Assembly: GCA_006226425.1 (NCBI GenBank) | Contig: SBGX01000029.1 | Location: forward strand, 1 to 64,000 | Reading direction: 5' to 3' | Origin: Bacteroidota bacterium | GTDB lineage: Bacteria > Bacteroidota > Bacteroidia > Flavobacteriales_D > Crocinitomicaceae | Length of the DNA: 64,000 bases | Shown here: positions 41,377-50,508 of the stretch, piece by piece | How positions within the stretch are numbered: position 1 is the stretch's first letter | Layout: the number at the start of each line of letters is the position of its first letter | Position numbers and translations under genes: made by a program | The notes under the pieces: model-generated | Seen by the model: the letters and a program-made list of their open reading frames with translations, nothing else | What the model was told of the DNA's origin: nothing | The model's database searches: none

Positions 41377-42363
41377 TTAGAATTTAGCTAGTTCACCTTT
41401 TAAGTGGTCAATGACCCGGATTTCGATCACATCTGCGCCATTGATATCTGTCAGATAGAAAGATGCCCAGTCAAGAATATGAATCAGGTAAATACTCTCT
41501 TCCACACAATTGTTCCCAACAGCATTTAACTGGTACGTATGCGGAGTACGTTGAGAGATCACCTCATGATTAATTTCCATTCTTCGACGATTCCGTGGAT
41601 GCATGTCGCTTGTATACATGAAGAGCGCCGCATAACGATTGTCACCTCCACCCCATCCAACGAGTTCGTTGTGATTCATTTCAGGAATCGGGTTACATGC
41701 ACAAAGTATTTTACTATTCTCATTGAACTGCTGACGTGCGCGGATTGCGATTGGTTCATACTTGGTTTCCGTATAAATCATCGGGAATTTTCCGTGCATG
41801 AACTCGGCCAGTTTTCTTCCTTCTTGCTGAATTTCACCAATCTTAGCTCTCAAAAGTTCACCTGAACCGGCCATCTGATCCAAAATTCGACCATTGATGA
41901 AACCGTGTTGTACCAGGATATTTCCGATTTGAACCATTGAATAGGCCAATGCTGTTCTAGGCGGATTCCCTCCCGGAACCACAACACAATCATAGTTGTG
42001 CTCATCGCAGAAAGCTTTTAATTTCCCTCCAGAAGAAATACAAACAATGTGTGCTCCTTTTGATCTGGCAGCTTCGATGCTGATTAAAGTTTCTTCTGTA
42101 TTTCCTGAGTAAGATGAACCAATTACCAGCGTGTTTTCATTGACAAAATTGGGGATCGTGTAATCCTGCACTACGATGAAGGGAAGTTTGATTTCATCTT
42201 CAATCCATTTAGCAACCAACTTTCCTCCAAAGCCGGAACCACCCATTCCACAAAATACGATGTTATGAATCTCCTTCGTAGGCTTTTGGAAGGTAGAGTT
42301 TTTTGCTATTTCTAATGCTTCATCAATATTTGCTGGAAAGTCAGCAATTAGTTTTTCCATCAT
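41377..42363 (-). CDS. Bifunctional phosphoglucose/phosphomannose isomerase
   Basis: A 328-residue SIS-domain isomerase of the Pgi/Pmi type, interconverting glucose-6-P, fructose-6-P and mannose-6-P. Motifs: VFCGMGGSGFGGKLVAKWI (about 32-50), ENTLVIGSSYSGNTEETLIS (about 73-92), and PEMNHNELVGWGG (about 228) with the conserved histidine. Mannose-6-P is the precursor of the GDP-mannose used by gmd and fcl in the adjoining operon, so its position fits. Start M1 or M2 at 42360. It has its own -7 box and lies 61 bases downstream of wecG with no terminator between. Confidence 0.88.
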   Translation of the reverse strand: MMEKLIADFPANIDEALEIAKNSTFQKPTKEIHNIVFCGMGGSGFGGKLVAKWIEDEIKLPFIVVQDYTIPNFVNENTLVIGSSYSGNTEETLISIEAARSKGAHIVCISSGGKLKAFCDEHNYDCVVVPGGNPPRTALAYSMVQIGNILVQHGFINGRILDQMAGSGELLRAKIGEIQQEGRKLAEFMHGKFPMIYTETKYEPIAIRARQQFNENSKILCACNPIPEMNHNELVGWGGGDNRYAALFMYTSDMHPRNRRRMEINHEVISQRTPHTYQLNAVGNNCVEESIYLIHILDWASFYLTDINGADVIEIRVIDHLKGELAKF

Positions 42364-42393
42364 GGTTTTCTCAATTTTGTTTTAAGCGAAACA

Positions 42394-42401
42394 CAAATTT
42401 A
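42394..42401 (-). promoter_or_regulatory. -7 box of the PGI/PMI gene
   Basis: TAAATTTG on the minus strand, 30 bases before the ATG at 42363. No TTG at the 19-base position, so the promoter may be weak; the gene could also be read through from the polysaccharide operon. Confidence 0.45.
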
Positions 42402-42424
42402 CATTTTTTTTTGATAGATCGGAA

Positions 42425-43189
42425 TCACTTTTGTCTCCCGAAGATCTTTCGCAAATAAGCCCCCGCAAAAAGCAAGAGGAACTTACTGTTTGTGTAAAAA
42501 TATCTTTTGAACAAGCGTTTTGGTTCCTGGGCAAATCGATACAGCCATTCAAGGCTTGCCTTTTGCATCCAACGAGGAGCTCTCTTTTGTTCTCCAATCA
42601 AAACAGGAAGTGCCCCTCCGATTCCGAGCATACACGCCTGAATCTTTCCTTTTTGACGGGCCATCCATTTTTCCTGTTTTGGACATCCCAAAATAACAAA
42701 GACCAATTGGGCCGCTGTCTGATTGATTCTGTCAACAATCTCTTTTTCTTCTTCTTCGCTCAAAGCTCTGAATGGTGGGCTGTAGTAGTTGACATTTTGA
42801 AGTTTCGGATAATTTTCCTTGAGGTAATCGGCTGTTCGGTCAAGCGTTTCCTCTTGCCCTCCAAAGAAAAAGACCGACAAATTTCGTTGTTCCGCTTCCT
42901 GGAGCAGACTGGGGAGTAAATCCATTCCCGCAACACGGTCCTGTTGTTGTCCATACAAAAAACGAACCGCCTTGGCCAGCGGCATCCCATCCGGAGTGAT
43001 TAGATCAGCACCGTTTACGCAACGGGCAAATTCCGGATCATCGTAGGCTTCAATGCACATGTGCACATTGGCGACGCAGACGTAGGAAGAAATTCTTTCC
43101 GTTCCCAGGCGAAGTGCTTCATCGACAAAATCCTGATAGGCACCAGTGTCCAGCTCCAGACTAATTACTTTCTTTTGCTTTCTTTCCAA
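42425..43189 (-). CDS. WecG/TagA/CpsF family glycosyltransferase
   Basis: A GT26 enzyme (UDP-ManNAcA/ManNAc transferase type) that adds a sugar to a lipid-linked intermediate. The core starts near VISLELDTGAYQDFVDEA and contains VANVHMCIEAYDDPEF, CVNGADLITPDGMPLAKAVR with the conserved catalytic Asp, and VFVILGCPKQEKWMARQ. The TTG at 43189 (nine bases downstream of the previous stop) is my choice of start, giving 254 residues; an ATG at 43321 would overlap the previous gene by 125 bases with no matching N-terminal homology. It is the last gene of the operon. Confidence 0.82.
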   Translation of the reverse strand: MERKQKKVISLELDTGAYQDFVDEALRLGTERISSYVCVANVHMCIEAYDDPEFARCVNGADLITPDGMPLAKAVRFLYGQQQDRVAGMDLLPSLLQEAEQRNLSVFFFGGQEETLDRTADYLKENYPKLQNVNYYSPPFRALSEEEEKEIVDRINQTAAQLVFVILGCPKQEKWMARQKGKIQACMLGIGGALPVLIGEQKRAPRWMQKASLEWLYRFAQEPKRLFKRYFYTNSKFLLLFAGAYLRKIFGRQK

Positions 43190-43196
43190 GGCCCGG

Positions 43197-43997
43197 TTAT
43201 TTTTTCGGATAGTATTCGTAGAAATCCTTTTTCGGGAAAATGGTGCACTTCCCATTGACGGTCGCATCAATAATTCGTCGCCCGTTTTTTTTGTAGTGAT
43301 CCCGAGCAATGGCGTATCCAATCTCAGACTTATCCAAATCTGGAAGTTTCCACTTCATTCCTTTCGGGAAATAATTCGGGTCGAAGTGACTTTCATCTTT
43401 TTCGTAGGTTCTCACCTCAATTTTATTGGCCACTCCCTTCTCCTTAAAACTATGGTCCATCCCAATGATGATGACTTCTTCAAAGCCCAGATGGTAAGCT
43501 AGTTGTAAACAGGCGAAGGTGACGGTTCCTCCAAAATGAGTGGGTTGGGTCAAATCTTCCTGAAAGAAAGGATTGAAAGCAAATGATTCTTTCAGGTAAT
43601 GACATTGATCGATTCGCTTATGGAGTCTCCAGTTGACAAATTTATCTTCCAGGGGTAAGTTGTTAAAATCATCGGCAAACTGCCCCAGCACCAGGTCTTC
43701 TACGCAAACAAAGTAATTTGGAATGAATCCGATTTTCTCAAAATAAATGTAGAAACGGTTCATACACATCGTGAATTCGTCTTTCAGTACAGATAGGTCC
43801 ATGTCTTTGATGCTCGGACCGTTGGCAATCAAAAACAAACGTTCCCCGCGATGGCGATCTTTGATGCTTCGAAGGTATTCCTGATTTTTTTTGCCTGCTT
43901 CGGAGTTATTCCAAAGCGCCAGGAAGCGACGTTCGATCAACCTTCGTTTGATGGCCGGGATGACCCGGGTGGGATGGAATCGTTTGATATCTACCAT
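43197..43997 (-). CDS. DUF115/MptE-like protein (copy 1)
   Basis: A 266-residue protein with the GNGPS-type nucleotide-binding loop (RLFLIANGPSIKDMDLSVLK, about 53-72) of the DUF115/MAF_flag10 and GT42-like group, and late motifs GTVTFACLQLAYHLGFEEVI (about 168-187), IGMDHSFKEKG and WKLPDLDKSEIGYA. DUF115 proteins include archaeal MptE and flagellar Maf proteins; the group also resembles CMP-sialic-acid transferases of GT42. It has a clear paralogue at 46273-47079. Inside a polysaccharide operon with a CMP-sugar-type gene it may be a glycosyltransferase, but this is inference. Its stop is followed 8 bases later by wecG. Confidence 0.7.
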   Translation of the reverse strand: MVDIKRFHPTRVIPAIKRRLIERRFLALWNNSEAGKKNQEYLRSIKDRHRGERLFLIANGPSIKDMDLSVLKDEFTMCMNRFYIYFEKIGFIPNYFVCVEDLVLGQFADDFNNLPLEDKFVNWRLHKRIDQCHYLKESFAFNPFFQEDLTQPTHFGGTVTFACLQLAYHLGFEEVIIIGMDHSFKEKGVANKIEVRTYEKDESHFDPNYFPKGMKWKLPDLDKSEIGYAIARDHYKKNGRRIIDATVNGKCTIFPKKDFYEYYPKK

Positions 43998-43999
43998 TT

Positions 44000-45295
44000 C
44001 TAATTTGTCTTTATGAGTTCTTCATCCGTTTCGTCCAATGCCAGTACAAACAAAAATAGGCTCAACATGAGTGGCATGGCATTTAGGTAGTAAAAACTGA
44101 TGAAGGATTCTGTTATTGAGATTAAAATGATGTACAAAAATAAGGCATAAAAAGTTAATGCATGACGTTTGTTCAGGTTCCAGATTTTTCTCAATTTCCC
44201 AGCGATCTGACCAAAAATGATCAAGATGACCGAAAGCCCCAGGTATCCAATGTCAAAGATCATGGACAGGATGGAGTTGTGAGGGTGTACATTGTCGGAT
44301 ACATTGTAAGAAATAAACAGAAAGGCCCATTTCAAACTAGCACCGGAGCTAACATGTCCCTCAAATCCATGCCCGATCAAGTGGAACAACTTGAAGTTCA
44401 TGAATTCCTGAAAAGCGAAAATCCAGATAAAAACCCGCCCGTTTAGTGTAAACAGGTCGGTGGAATTTCTTGAGAACTGTGCAAAGAACTCCACTTCTGC
44501 AAGTAAAGGAAGGACAAAAGCCGTAAAGAGTGGGATAACGACAAAGAGGATCGGACTAATAGTAAGCACCCAGCGAAAATTGAGCATTCTGGTTCCGACA
44601 CAGGCACTCAGGATGAGTATGGGATACAAAACAGCACTACGGGAGTCAGTTAATAGGATACTGATGATGATGACCAGAAAGAGAACAATATTGAAACCGG
44701 TCCACTTTTTCTGAAATACATTGTCAATAAGGACGAAGGAGAGTACTGCACCCAGAATAACGGCATAACCGTTGATCCCAATACTAAAGAGGAAGTTGAC
44801 CCGCTCCACCGAGTATCCCAGGGCTTGCAAAATAACGGCATTACCGATAAAAATTTCTCCTTCGGATCGGGCCTGAGAAGTGATCCCCAACAACCAAAAC
44901 AGGTAGTTGATCCCAATATAAAAAACAAAAGGATTGATGATATAATTCCGAAAGCCGTCAATGAACTTGAGGCGATTGTCAATGCAGTGGTTCAGGATTT
45001 CGGAGATATAGACCAGCAAAAAGAGGGAAAAACAGCTAAAATTCAAGAGTCTGATCCAGGAAAATTCGTAGGCCCGAAGCAAACTCATAAAAATGAGGAA
45101 CATGTAGAGCAGTACAAAAATGACTCTCTTTCGGGTGTTTCCCTGAAATAGCCTGAAATTTCCGGAAGCTGCCCCAATGATAAAAAGCAAGAGAAACAGA
45201 AAAGCAAAGACGAAATTAAGCAGCGGTATTCCAACCGTATTGGGGAGATTTAAGAGCCCCAAAAAGAAAAATATGGAATAGAGATTAATGTTCAT
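44000..45295 (-). CDS. O-antigen polymerase/ligase-like membrane protein (Wzy)
   Basis: A 431-residue polytopic protein with about ten to twelve hydrophobic segments and the Wzy_C/O-antigen-ligase loop: LIGHGFEGHVSSGASLKWAF followed by DNVHPHNSILSMIFDIGYLG (about 330-350), with the histidine-rich HPHNS motif typical of this family. Wzy polymerises repeat units at the periplasmic face. It is flanked by the Wzx gene two genes upstream and the DUF115 copy 1, which starts two bases after its stop. Confidence 0.85.
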   Translation of the reverse strand: MNINLYSIFFFLGLLNLPNTVGIPLLNFVFAFLFLLLFIIGAASGNFRLFQGNTRKRVIFVLLYMFLIFMSLLRAYEFSWIRLLNFSCFSLFLLVYISEILNHCIDNRLKFIDGFRNYIINPFVFYIGINYLFWLLGITSQARSEGEIFIGNAVILQALGYSVERVNFLFSIGINGYAVILGAVLSFVLIDNVFQKKWTGFNIVLFLVIIISILLTDSRSAVLYPILILSACVGTRMLNFRWVLTISPILFVVIPLFTAFVLPLLAEVEFFAQFSRNSTDLFTLNGRVFIWIFAFQEFMNFKLFHLIGHGFEGHVSSGASLKWAFLFISYNVSDNVHPHNSILSMIFDIGYLGLSVILIIFGQIAGKLRKIWNLNKRHALTFYALFLYIILISITESFISFYYLNAMPLMLSLFLFVLALDETDEELIKTN

Positions 45296-45302
45296 GATCT
45301 GC

Positions 45303-46280
45303 CTAGAGCTTCATCAGGATGGCCTTGAACTCTTCCGAGTCATCATAGGGCTCTGCGGCATTTGTTCCGTCGTTAAAGTCGAGGCCTTCCAGCGTTAAGT
45401 CTTCCAGTTTTTCAACTGGGATCAACTTGCTATAATGTTTAAAGTACCTACTAAGATACGTATTGTCCCGAACAATGATGTGCTTATTCAGTTGAAGTGC
45501 TCTTCCGAAAAATCCAGATGGACGTTCATTGGTGTAAAAACAGTAGATGATCTTGCTGTTCTTCATTAGGTAGAACAATTCGTTATTCGTTACATAGCGA
45601 CGAATACTATGGACGTTCTCCATTTGCATGAGTTCATCATAATCTCCCTGTTGCATCAGGCCCGACATCAGGAAGTTATACTCATGGTGTTTTCTGATGT
45701 AATTCAAGAACTCGGTACGAGAGCGTTTTTCATCAAACTCTCCGGCAAAAAGGACTGCATTCTCAATTCCAAAAGGTGCTTCCTTCAATTCTTCTGGAAT
45801 TTCTTCTTCAAAGTTGAGCAAAGCCAAATCCCACAATTGAATATCGTAGATGAAACCGTAAACGAATTTGGACATGAAGGCCTGTTCTTCTGTGTTTTTG
45901 TGGATGGAATAGACGCGTGTGGAAGAAAGATTCTTAACACTCCAAAAAAGAATGCGTTTGAATAAGCCCTTAACATATACGACTTTTCCTCGTTTCGTAA
46001 AAAACGTAACGAATGTTCGATGATTACAAAGGTATTCTGTTCGTACACTCAAGGCAATGGCCTTGGCTCCCCAAAGACTCCGGAGAATCATGAATGGGGC
46101 CAGCATCAAGTCCCTGGAGTCAATGTCCATGAACACGATTGATTTCTTACTAAACAGGATCTTTAGCTTTTGGCCAAAAGATTTGATGTTTTCAGCTTTC
46201 CGTATTTTGTTGACCAGTCTGTAGTAGTCATCGTGATGGCAGACGCGGTTGGCGGAAAAGCAATATAATGTCTTATCCAT
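45303..46280 (-). CDS. Putative GT-B type glycosyltransferase
   Basis: A 325-residue protein without a clear family motif. It has an N-terminal Rossmann-like half (IVFMDIDSRDLMLAPFMILR) and a C-terminal half with GENAVLFAGEFDEKR-like strand spacing (FGIENAVLFAGEFDEKRSR), FLMSGLMQQGDYDEL, then LMKNSKIIYCFYTNERPSG and GRALQLNKHIIVRDN, which resembles the nucleotide-binding end of GT-B glycosyltransferases. No E-x7-E motif is certain. Its position between the DUF115 copies and Wzy suits a repeat-unit transferase. Its ATG overlaps the DUF115 copy 2 stop by eight bases. Confidence 0.55.
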   Translation of the reverse strand: MDKTLYCFSANRVCHHDDYYRLVNKIRKAENIKSFGQKLKILFSKKSIVFMDIDSRDLMLAPFMILRSLWGAKAIALSVRTEYLCNHRTFVTFFTKRGKVVYVKGLFKRILFWSVKNLSSTRVYSIHKNTEEQAFMSKFVYGFIYDIQLWDLALLNFEEEIPEELKEAPFGIENAVLFAGEFDEKRSRTEFLNYIRKHHEYNFLMSGLMQQGDYDELMQMENVHSIRRYVTNNELFYLMKNSKIIYCFYTNERPSGFFGRALQLNKHIIVRDNTYLSRYFKHYSKLIPVEKLEDLTLEGLDFNDGTNAAEPYDDSEEFKAILMKL

Positions 46281-47079
46281 TTAAAAAGTCATTCAGTTGA
46301 ATTCGTTCGTAAATTTCAAGTTTTCCTCCTTCGGTGGCATTGTAGATTTTTCTTCCGTGAGCTTTGTAAAACTCATCTGCCATTTTATAATGGATTTCCG
46401 ATCCAAGTAGATCAGGCAATTGCCATTCGGCACCTCCACTAAAATAGTCTTTGGAAAAGTGATTCGGATCAGTTTCACCCGACTTGACCTTCATGTTCGG
46501 AGATCCTTTGGTGACAAAGTTGTGATCACAACCCACAAGCGCTACTTCAGAGAATCCCAGGTGGAAGGCAATCTGCATGGCGGCATAAGTTACCGTATAT
46601 CCCTGGCAAACAGCTCCTCTGATATCTCCGGCAAATTTTAGCTGGAAAGGAAGGGAGTAGATGAAATTAACGTTAGGTCGTTTATTTAGGTGGTGTGCAG
46701 AGGCACTGTCCAAAATCAACTCAATATCTGTCTGATTATAGAAATCTTTATTCTGCTCGATCACCAGTTTGTTGATTGCGACGATCATACTTGGACGAAA
46801 TTCTGTCCGATCGAACAAAAGGTTGATCTTGTTCAGGCCGATCGTGAAAACTCCCTTTTCCTTCAGCAATTCAAAATCAACATTGTTCAAACTTGGTCCG
46901 TTACACAGGATCACTGCTTTTTTTCCGTGTTGTGAATTTCCCAAATCCGTAAAGCGTTTTTTACTCTGTCTGGCTTTTGAACTCAAATCCCATTTCAAAC
47001 GATTTTTGACAAAACCGAGAGACATGCGGTAAATGCCTAACTTCAACTGGGGATTTAACTGTTTGATATAGTTATCCAT
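46273..47079 (-). CDS. DUF115/MptE-like protein (copy 2)
   Basis: A 268-residue paralogue of the gene at 43197-43997. It shares the AVILCNGPSLNNVDFELLK loop (about 54-72), GYTVTYAAMQIAFHLGFSEV, VGCDHNFVTKG, HFSKDYFSGGAEWQLPDLLG and the end GRKIYNATEGGKLEI. The two copies are aligned over their whole length, differing mostly in the middle third. See copy 1 for the functional options. The ATG at 47079 lies 13 bases after the Wzx stop. Confidence 0.7.
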   Translation of the reverse strand: MDNYIKQLNPQLKLGIYRMSLGFVKNRLKWDLSSKARQSKKRFTDLGNSQHGKKAVILCNGPSLNNVDFELLKEKGVFTIGLNKINLLFDRTEFRPSMIVAINKLVIEQNKDFYNQTDIELILDSASAHHLNKRPNVNFIYSLPFQLKFAGDIRGAVCQGYTVTYAAMQIAFHLGFSEVALVGCDHNFVTKGSPNMKVKSGETDPNHFSKDYFSGGAEWQLPDLLGSEIHYKMADEFYKAHGRKIYNATEGGKLEIYERIQLNDFLNG

Positions 47080-47092
47080 AACGCTCTATTGT

Positions 47093-48523
47093 TTATCCGA
47101 AAAAAAGTGCAAATATAGCATAAATCAAGAAAACGAGCATGACTGGCAGCGAGGTCTTTTTCTCGAATTGAAAGAATGTCATGTTCACAAACTTCAGGGA
47201 GTGACTCGTGGAATACCAACTATAAAAGAAGAGGTAACCAACTAACATTCCGAGAGGAATAGCATAGAGTTCGATGTACGGGAAAAGGAAGAAGGCGACC
47301 AGGGCAAAAATAACCGCATTGATCGTATCCGCGATGTGTGAAATGATATCGTTTGATGTTTGGTAAATTTGAACGTGCATAGCTCCATAGCGATGTGCAT
47401 AAAAGGCAAAGGCCATCATTAACCAAAGAAGCGTTGAAACCGGTTTTACGTCACTGTCAATGTATTCGAGGAAAGGTCCGAAACACAATCCGGCCATGAT
47501 CACGGAGAATACAAAGAAGATGTGGCTTTTGCGCATACCGTCCTGAGCGAGTTCGATAAGACGCTTTTGATTTCCTTCCGCATTCAGTTTGGCCAGGATC
47601 GGAATTTTACTGTAAAAGGGTGCGTTGGCTACGTTCTTGATTTCATTCAAAATACGCATGGTTACCATGTAAGAGGCCGCCGAAGCATGGCTTCCCACTT
47701 GCGCATAAAGGATTCCAGTTAAGTTCGTAAGCCCAGTGGCCACCAGCCCTGAAACACCTGATCTCCATGCCGGTTTCCAAATCTCTTTCAAAAAGGCCTT
47801 GTCCAGGGGATGATTTTTGATCGTTCTCAGTTTCTTCTCCCGAATATTTCGGGCGAGAATATAGTTTCGAGTTACGGTTGCGACATATCCGGCACTCACG
47901 ACAATGGTCAATCCAAAGATGGATGGTGAAATCATGAGTACTCCGAAGAAACCGAAAATGACAAACAATTTGAAAATGGCTTCAACCCTTTTGACAAGTG
48001 CCACTTCATTTAATCCTTCCAGATAGTTGTAGTACGTTTTCCCATAAAAGTCGAGGCTGGTAGCCACAGAAAGTACGATCCAACTAGTCCAGAGAGAGTC
48101 GGCATGTTCGTAACCTCTCAAGAGTTCCTTTAAACCAAAATACCCTCCGATTAACATTCCGATGAGGACCAGGAAAGACAGGGTGATGTATATTTTGGTC
48201 ATGTGGGAATATAGTTTTCCGATCAGTTCCCAATTGGTTTTTCCGTCGGTCTTTTCACCGTTCTTAATGACTCCGATGGTTTTTGCACCTCCATTGGCAA
48301 AGGAGAAGAAGCGAACAAAGGCATTTCGGAAGCCCAGATCTGCCAAACCACTCATGGATAAGATCGCGACAAAGGCGTACCAAATCACAATTTCCTGCTC
48401 GTTAAAGCGGGTCAGAATCAGTGGGGTGACCAACACCAGACTGGCCGACTTCGTACCATAACTCATCCAGGTCATGATAGTCGGCGAATTCCAGATGCGA
48501 TGTAATGTGGCCTTAACGTTCAT
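47093..48523 (-). CDS. Polysaccharide repeat-unit flippase (Wzx-like)
   Basis: A 476-residue MOP-superfamily exporter with about twelve to fourteen membrane helices, starting MNVKATLHRIWNSPTIMTWM and showing SKNPF-type bundle spacing. Wzx flips the lipid-linked oligosaccharide to the periplasmic face. Typical patterns: LADLGFRNAFVRFFSFANGG (about 57-76) and KPAWRSGVSGLVATGLTNLT (about 250-270). Its start overlaps the stop of the glycosidase-like gene by 11 bases, a sign of coupling. Confidence 0.85.
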   Translation of the reverse strand: MNVKATLHRIWNSPTIMTWMSYGTKSASLVLVTPLILTRFNEQEIVIWYAFVAILSMSGLADLGFRNAFVRFFSFANGGAKTIGVIKNGEKTDGKTNWELIGKLYSHMTKIYITLSFLVLIGMLIGGYFGLKELLRGYEHADSLWTSWIVLSVATSLDFYGKTYYNYLEGLNEVALVKRVEAIFKLFVIFGFFGVLMISPSIFGLTIVVSAGYVATVTRNYILARNIREKKLRTIKNHPLDKAFLKEIWKPAWRSGVSGLVATGLTNLTGILYAQVGSHASAASYMVTMRILNEIKNVANAPFYSKIPILAKLNAEGNQKRLIELAQDGMRKSHIFFVFSVIMAGLCFGPFLEYIDSDVKPVSTLLWLMMAFAFYAHRYGAMHVQIYQTSNDIISHIADTINAVIFALVAFFLFPYIELYAIPLGMLVGYLFFYSWYSTSHSLKFVNMTFFQFEKKTSLPVMLVFLIYAIFALFFG

Positions 48524-49559
48524 GTTTCAGTTGCTCAAATTTTTGATAATCGATGTAGAATCTATTGGTGCTTCCTTTGACATAAACATCCCATGGAATG
48601 AGGACGTCCCGTTTGTGTTCCATGCCGTATTTCATCAGGATGCGGTGATACTTTTCTTGTTGGGAATTACTTCCGAAAAGTTGCGTCTTCCCCAGGCTGT
48701 CTGCCGTATGATAAAGTTCGTTCAATTTTTTCTCTTCGATCAAATGTTCATTCAGTTCGGCAATTCCGCCATCAAACACCTGATGGTGTTCCTTCCATTG
48801 ACCATTGTAATTGTTGGTCAAAAATTTGGCCTTTGGGAATTCCTTGAGCAATGTTTGTTTCCAGTTTGCTAAAAAATCAATTACTGCTCGTTCCTGAAAG
48901 GCTTCGTAACTCTTACGAAATTCCAACAAATAGGTTTCTGTCTTCTCTGGATTTGCTTTCAGTACTTTTTTAGCCAGCGTCATAATGCCATCTTCTGAGT
49001 CTGAAAATGATGAGTCAAAACGAAGAAAGTCACTGATACAATGGTGGCAAAAACAACCGATTCCTTGATCTAATTTGAGTCGGATATTGAAATCCGGGTC
49101 ATCAACCATGATACCATAGGCTCCTTTGCGCAGTAATTCTTTTCCCCGGTTCAGGAAAGTGCTCTGGAAATCTGGATTGTTCACACAACCCCAGTAGGGT
49201 GTTTTGATCTTCCATTTTCGCATCCAGGGGGCTACATAAAGCTCCTGTTCAAGTGTGCGCATCCTCCCTTTTTGGGTGGTGTATTCAGCCGAGTCAGGAA
49301 CCATGGGGTTCATGGTCAGGCTGTATGGAATTCCGCGTTTTCGATAAAGTTCCAGGACTTTGTCATCAGTGGTGTAAGTCCAGTCAATGCGTTTGGGATG
49401 GAATTTTTCAATGGCCTCCACGGTACTGACTTTATCCTGTGAATGCCGGGGATGAAACCACCTTGAACTAAGGACAAAACCAGCCTCTTCCTGGGCAAAA
49501 CTCCAGGACAGGAGGATATAAATTCCTGCAAAAAGGGAACTGACGACGCGGGGAACCAT
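48513..49559 (-). CDS. Secreted glycosidase-like protein (family not identified)
   Basis: A 348-residue protein with a signal peptide (VVSSLFAGIYILLSWSFAQ). The mature part has features of TIM-barrel glycoside-hydrolase-like proteins: RIDWTYTTDDKVLELYRKRG with repeated strand-helix spacing, an acidic IMVDDPDFNIRLKLD (about 160-175, candidate catalytic acidic residues), and a CFCHHC cysteine/histidine patch that recalls metal-binding sites in beta-galactosidase-type enzymes. I cannot assign a family. A secreted enzyme inside a wzx/wzy operon suggests trimming or length control of the polysaccharide, which is inference. Confidence 0.55.
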   Translation of the reverse strand: MVPRVVSSLFAGIYILLSWSFAQEEAGFVLSSRWFHPRHSQDKVSTVEAIEKFHPKRIDWTYTTDDKVLELYRKRGIPYSLTMNPMVPDSAEYTTQKGRMRTLEQELYVAPWMRKWKIKTPYWGCVNNPDFQSTFLNRGKELLRKGAYGIMVDDPDFNIRLKLDQGIGCFCHHCISDFLRFDSSFSDSEDGIMTLAKKVLKANPEKTETYLLEFRKSYEAFQERAVIDFLANWKQTLLKEFPKAKFLTNNYNGQWKEHHQVFDGGIAELNEHLIEEKKLNELYHTADSLGKTQLFGSNSQQEKYHRILMKYGMEHKRDVLIPWDVYVKGSTNRFYIDYQKFEQLKHER

Positions 49560-49564
49560 GCGAC

Positions 49565-50506
49565 TTATCGGCCTAAAAGTTCCAATAAGTTTTTGACGGC
49601 GAACAATCCCTGACGCTGTACGCTTTCGTATGTTCTGGAACCAATATGTGGGGTGATCAGTACGTTTTCCCGATCTTTTAGCGGGTAGTTTTCAGGCATC
49701 GGCTCGATATCGAGTACATCTGCCAGGTACCCTCCGATGATTTCACGATCCATTCCATCATTCAGGGCCTTCAAATCAACCAATTTTCCCCGGGCAGTGT
49801 TCACCAGAATCACTCCTTTTTTCAAGTGATTTTCTACCAGATTCGTGTTAATCAGATCTTCTGTTTCAGGGGTGTGTGGCACGTGCAGGGTGATGATGTC
49901 TGCCTGTTTGGCAAGATCTTCCATGCTGTCCACCGTTTGGATATAATCGTTTTCACGGATGAAGTCAGCGCTAACAAATTTGTCGAATGCCACTACATTT
50001 AAGCCAAAGCCATGGGCTCTTTTGGCCACTTCCTTTCCAATGGCACCCAAACCAACAATTCCCATGGTTTTGCCGTGAATTTCTGTGCTGACGTGTCTTT
50101 TCCAGCCTCCGGCACGGGTAATGTTGTATTCCAGGTGAATATTCTTCACGAAGCTTAAAATCAGGGCGAAAACGTGCTCTGCCACTGATACTTGATTGAC
50201 TCCAGGACAATTAGTCACCGGGATTTCCAGTGCCCTGGCTGCTTCCAGGTCAATTTTATCCAGCCCAACTCCGTATTTAGAGATATATTTCAGCTTCCCT
50301 GCCTTTCCAATTTTTAGGATTTCCTCTGTGTATTCATCATCTCCGCAAATCACGGCGTCGTAATTGGCAATCACAGGTCTTAGTTCGTCATCTGTTAAGG
50401 GACCACGCATGCGGTCAATTTCAAATCCCTGTTCATTCAACAGTTCCTGATGTGCACCCGGTGCGTCTTGAAAAGAGGTAGATGTCAATAAAAGTTTGAT
50501 GCTCAT
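49565..50506 (-). CDS. D-2-hydroxyacid dehydrogenase (SerA-like)
   Basis: A 313-residue NAD-dependent D-isomer-specific 2-hydroxyacid dehydrogenase. The NAD motif is GIVGLGAIGKEVAKRAHGFG (about 147-166), the substrate-binding arginine lies in LVNTARGKLVDLKAL (about 228), and the catalytic His is in LITPHIGSRTYESV. Family members include phosphoglycerate and glyoxylate reductases. In this operon it could reduce or oxidise a 2-keto/2-hydroxy sugar acid. Starts two bases after the HAD gene stop. Confidence 0.85.
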   Translation of the reverse strand: MSIKLLLTSTSFQDAPGAHQELLNEQGFEIDRMRGPLTDDELRPVIANYDAVICGDDEYTEEILKIGKAGKLKYISKYGVGLDKIDLEAARALEIPVTNCPGVNQVSVAEHVFALILSFVKNIHLEYNITRAGGWKRHVSTEIHGKTMGIVGLGAIGKEVAKRAHGFGLNVVAFDKFVSADFIRENDYIQTVDSMEDLAKQADIITLHVPHTPETEDLINTNLVENHLKKGVILVNTARGKLVDLKALNDGMDREIIGGYLADVLDIEPMPENYPLKDRENVLITPHIGSRTYESVQRQGLFAVKNLLELLGR

Positions 50507-50508
50507 AA

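Noticed and set aside
43190-43321. 44-residue N-terminal extension of the WecG-like gene
   Set aside because: It lies inside the upstream DUF115 gene in another frame and does not resemble the family N-terminus.
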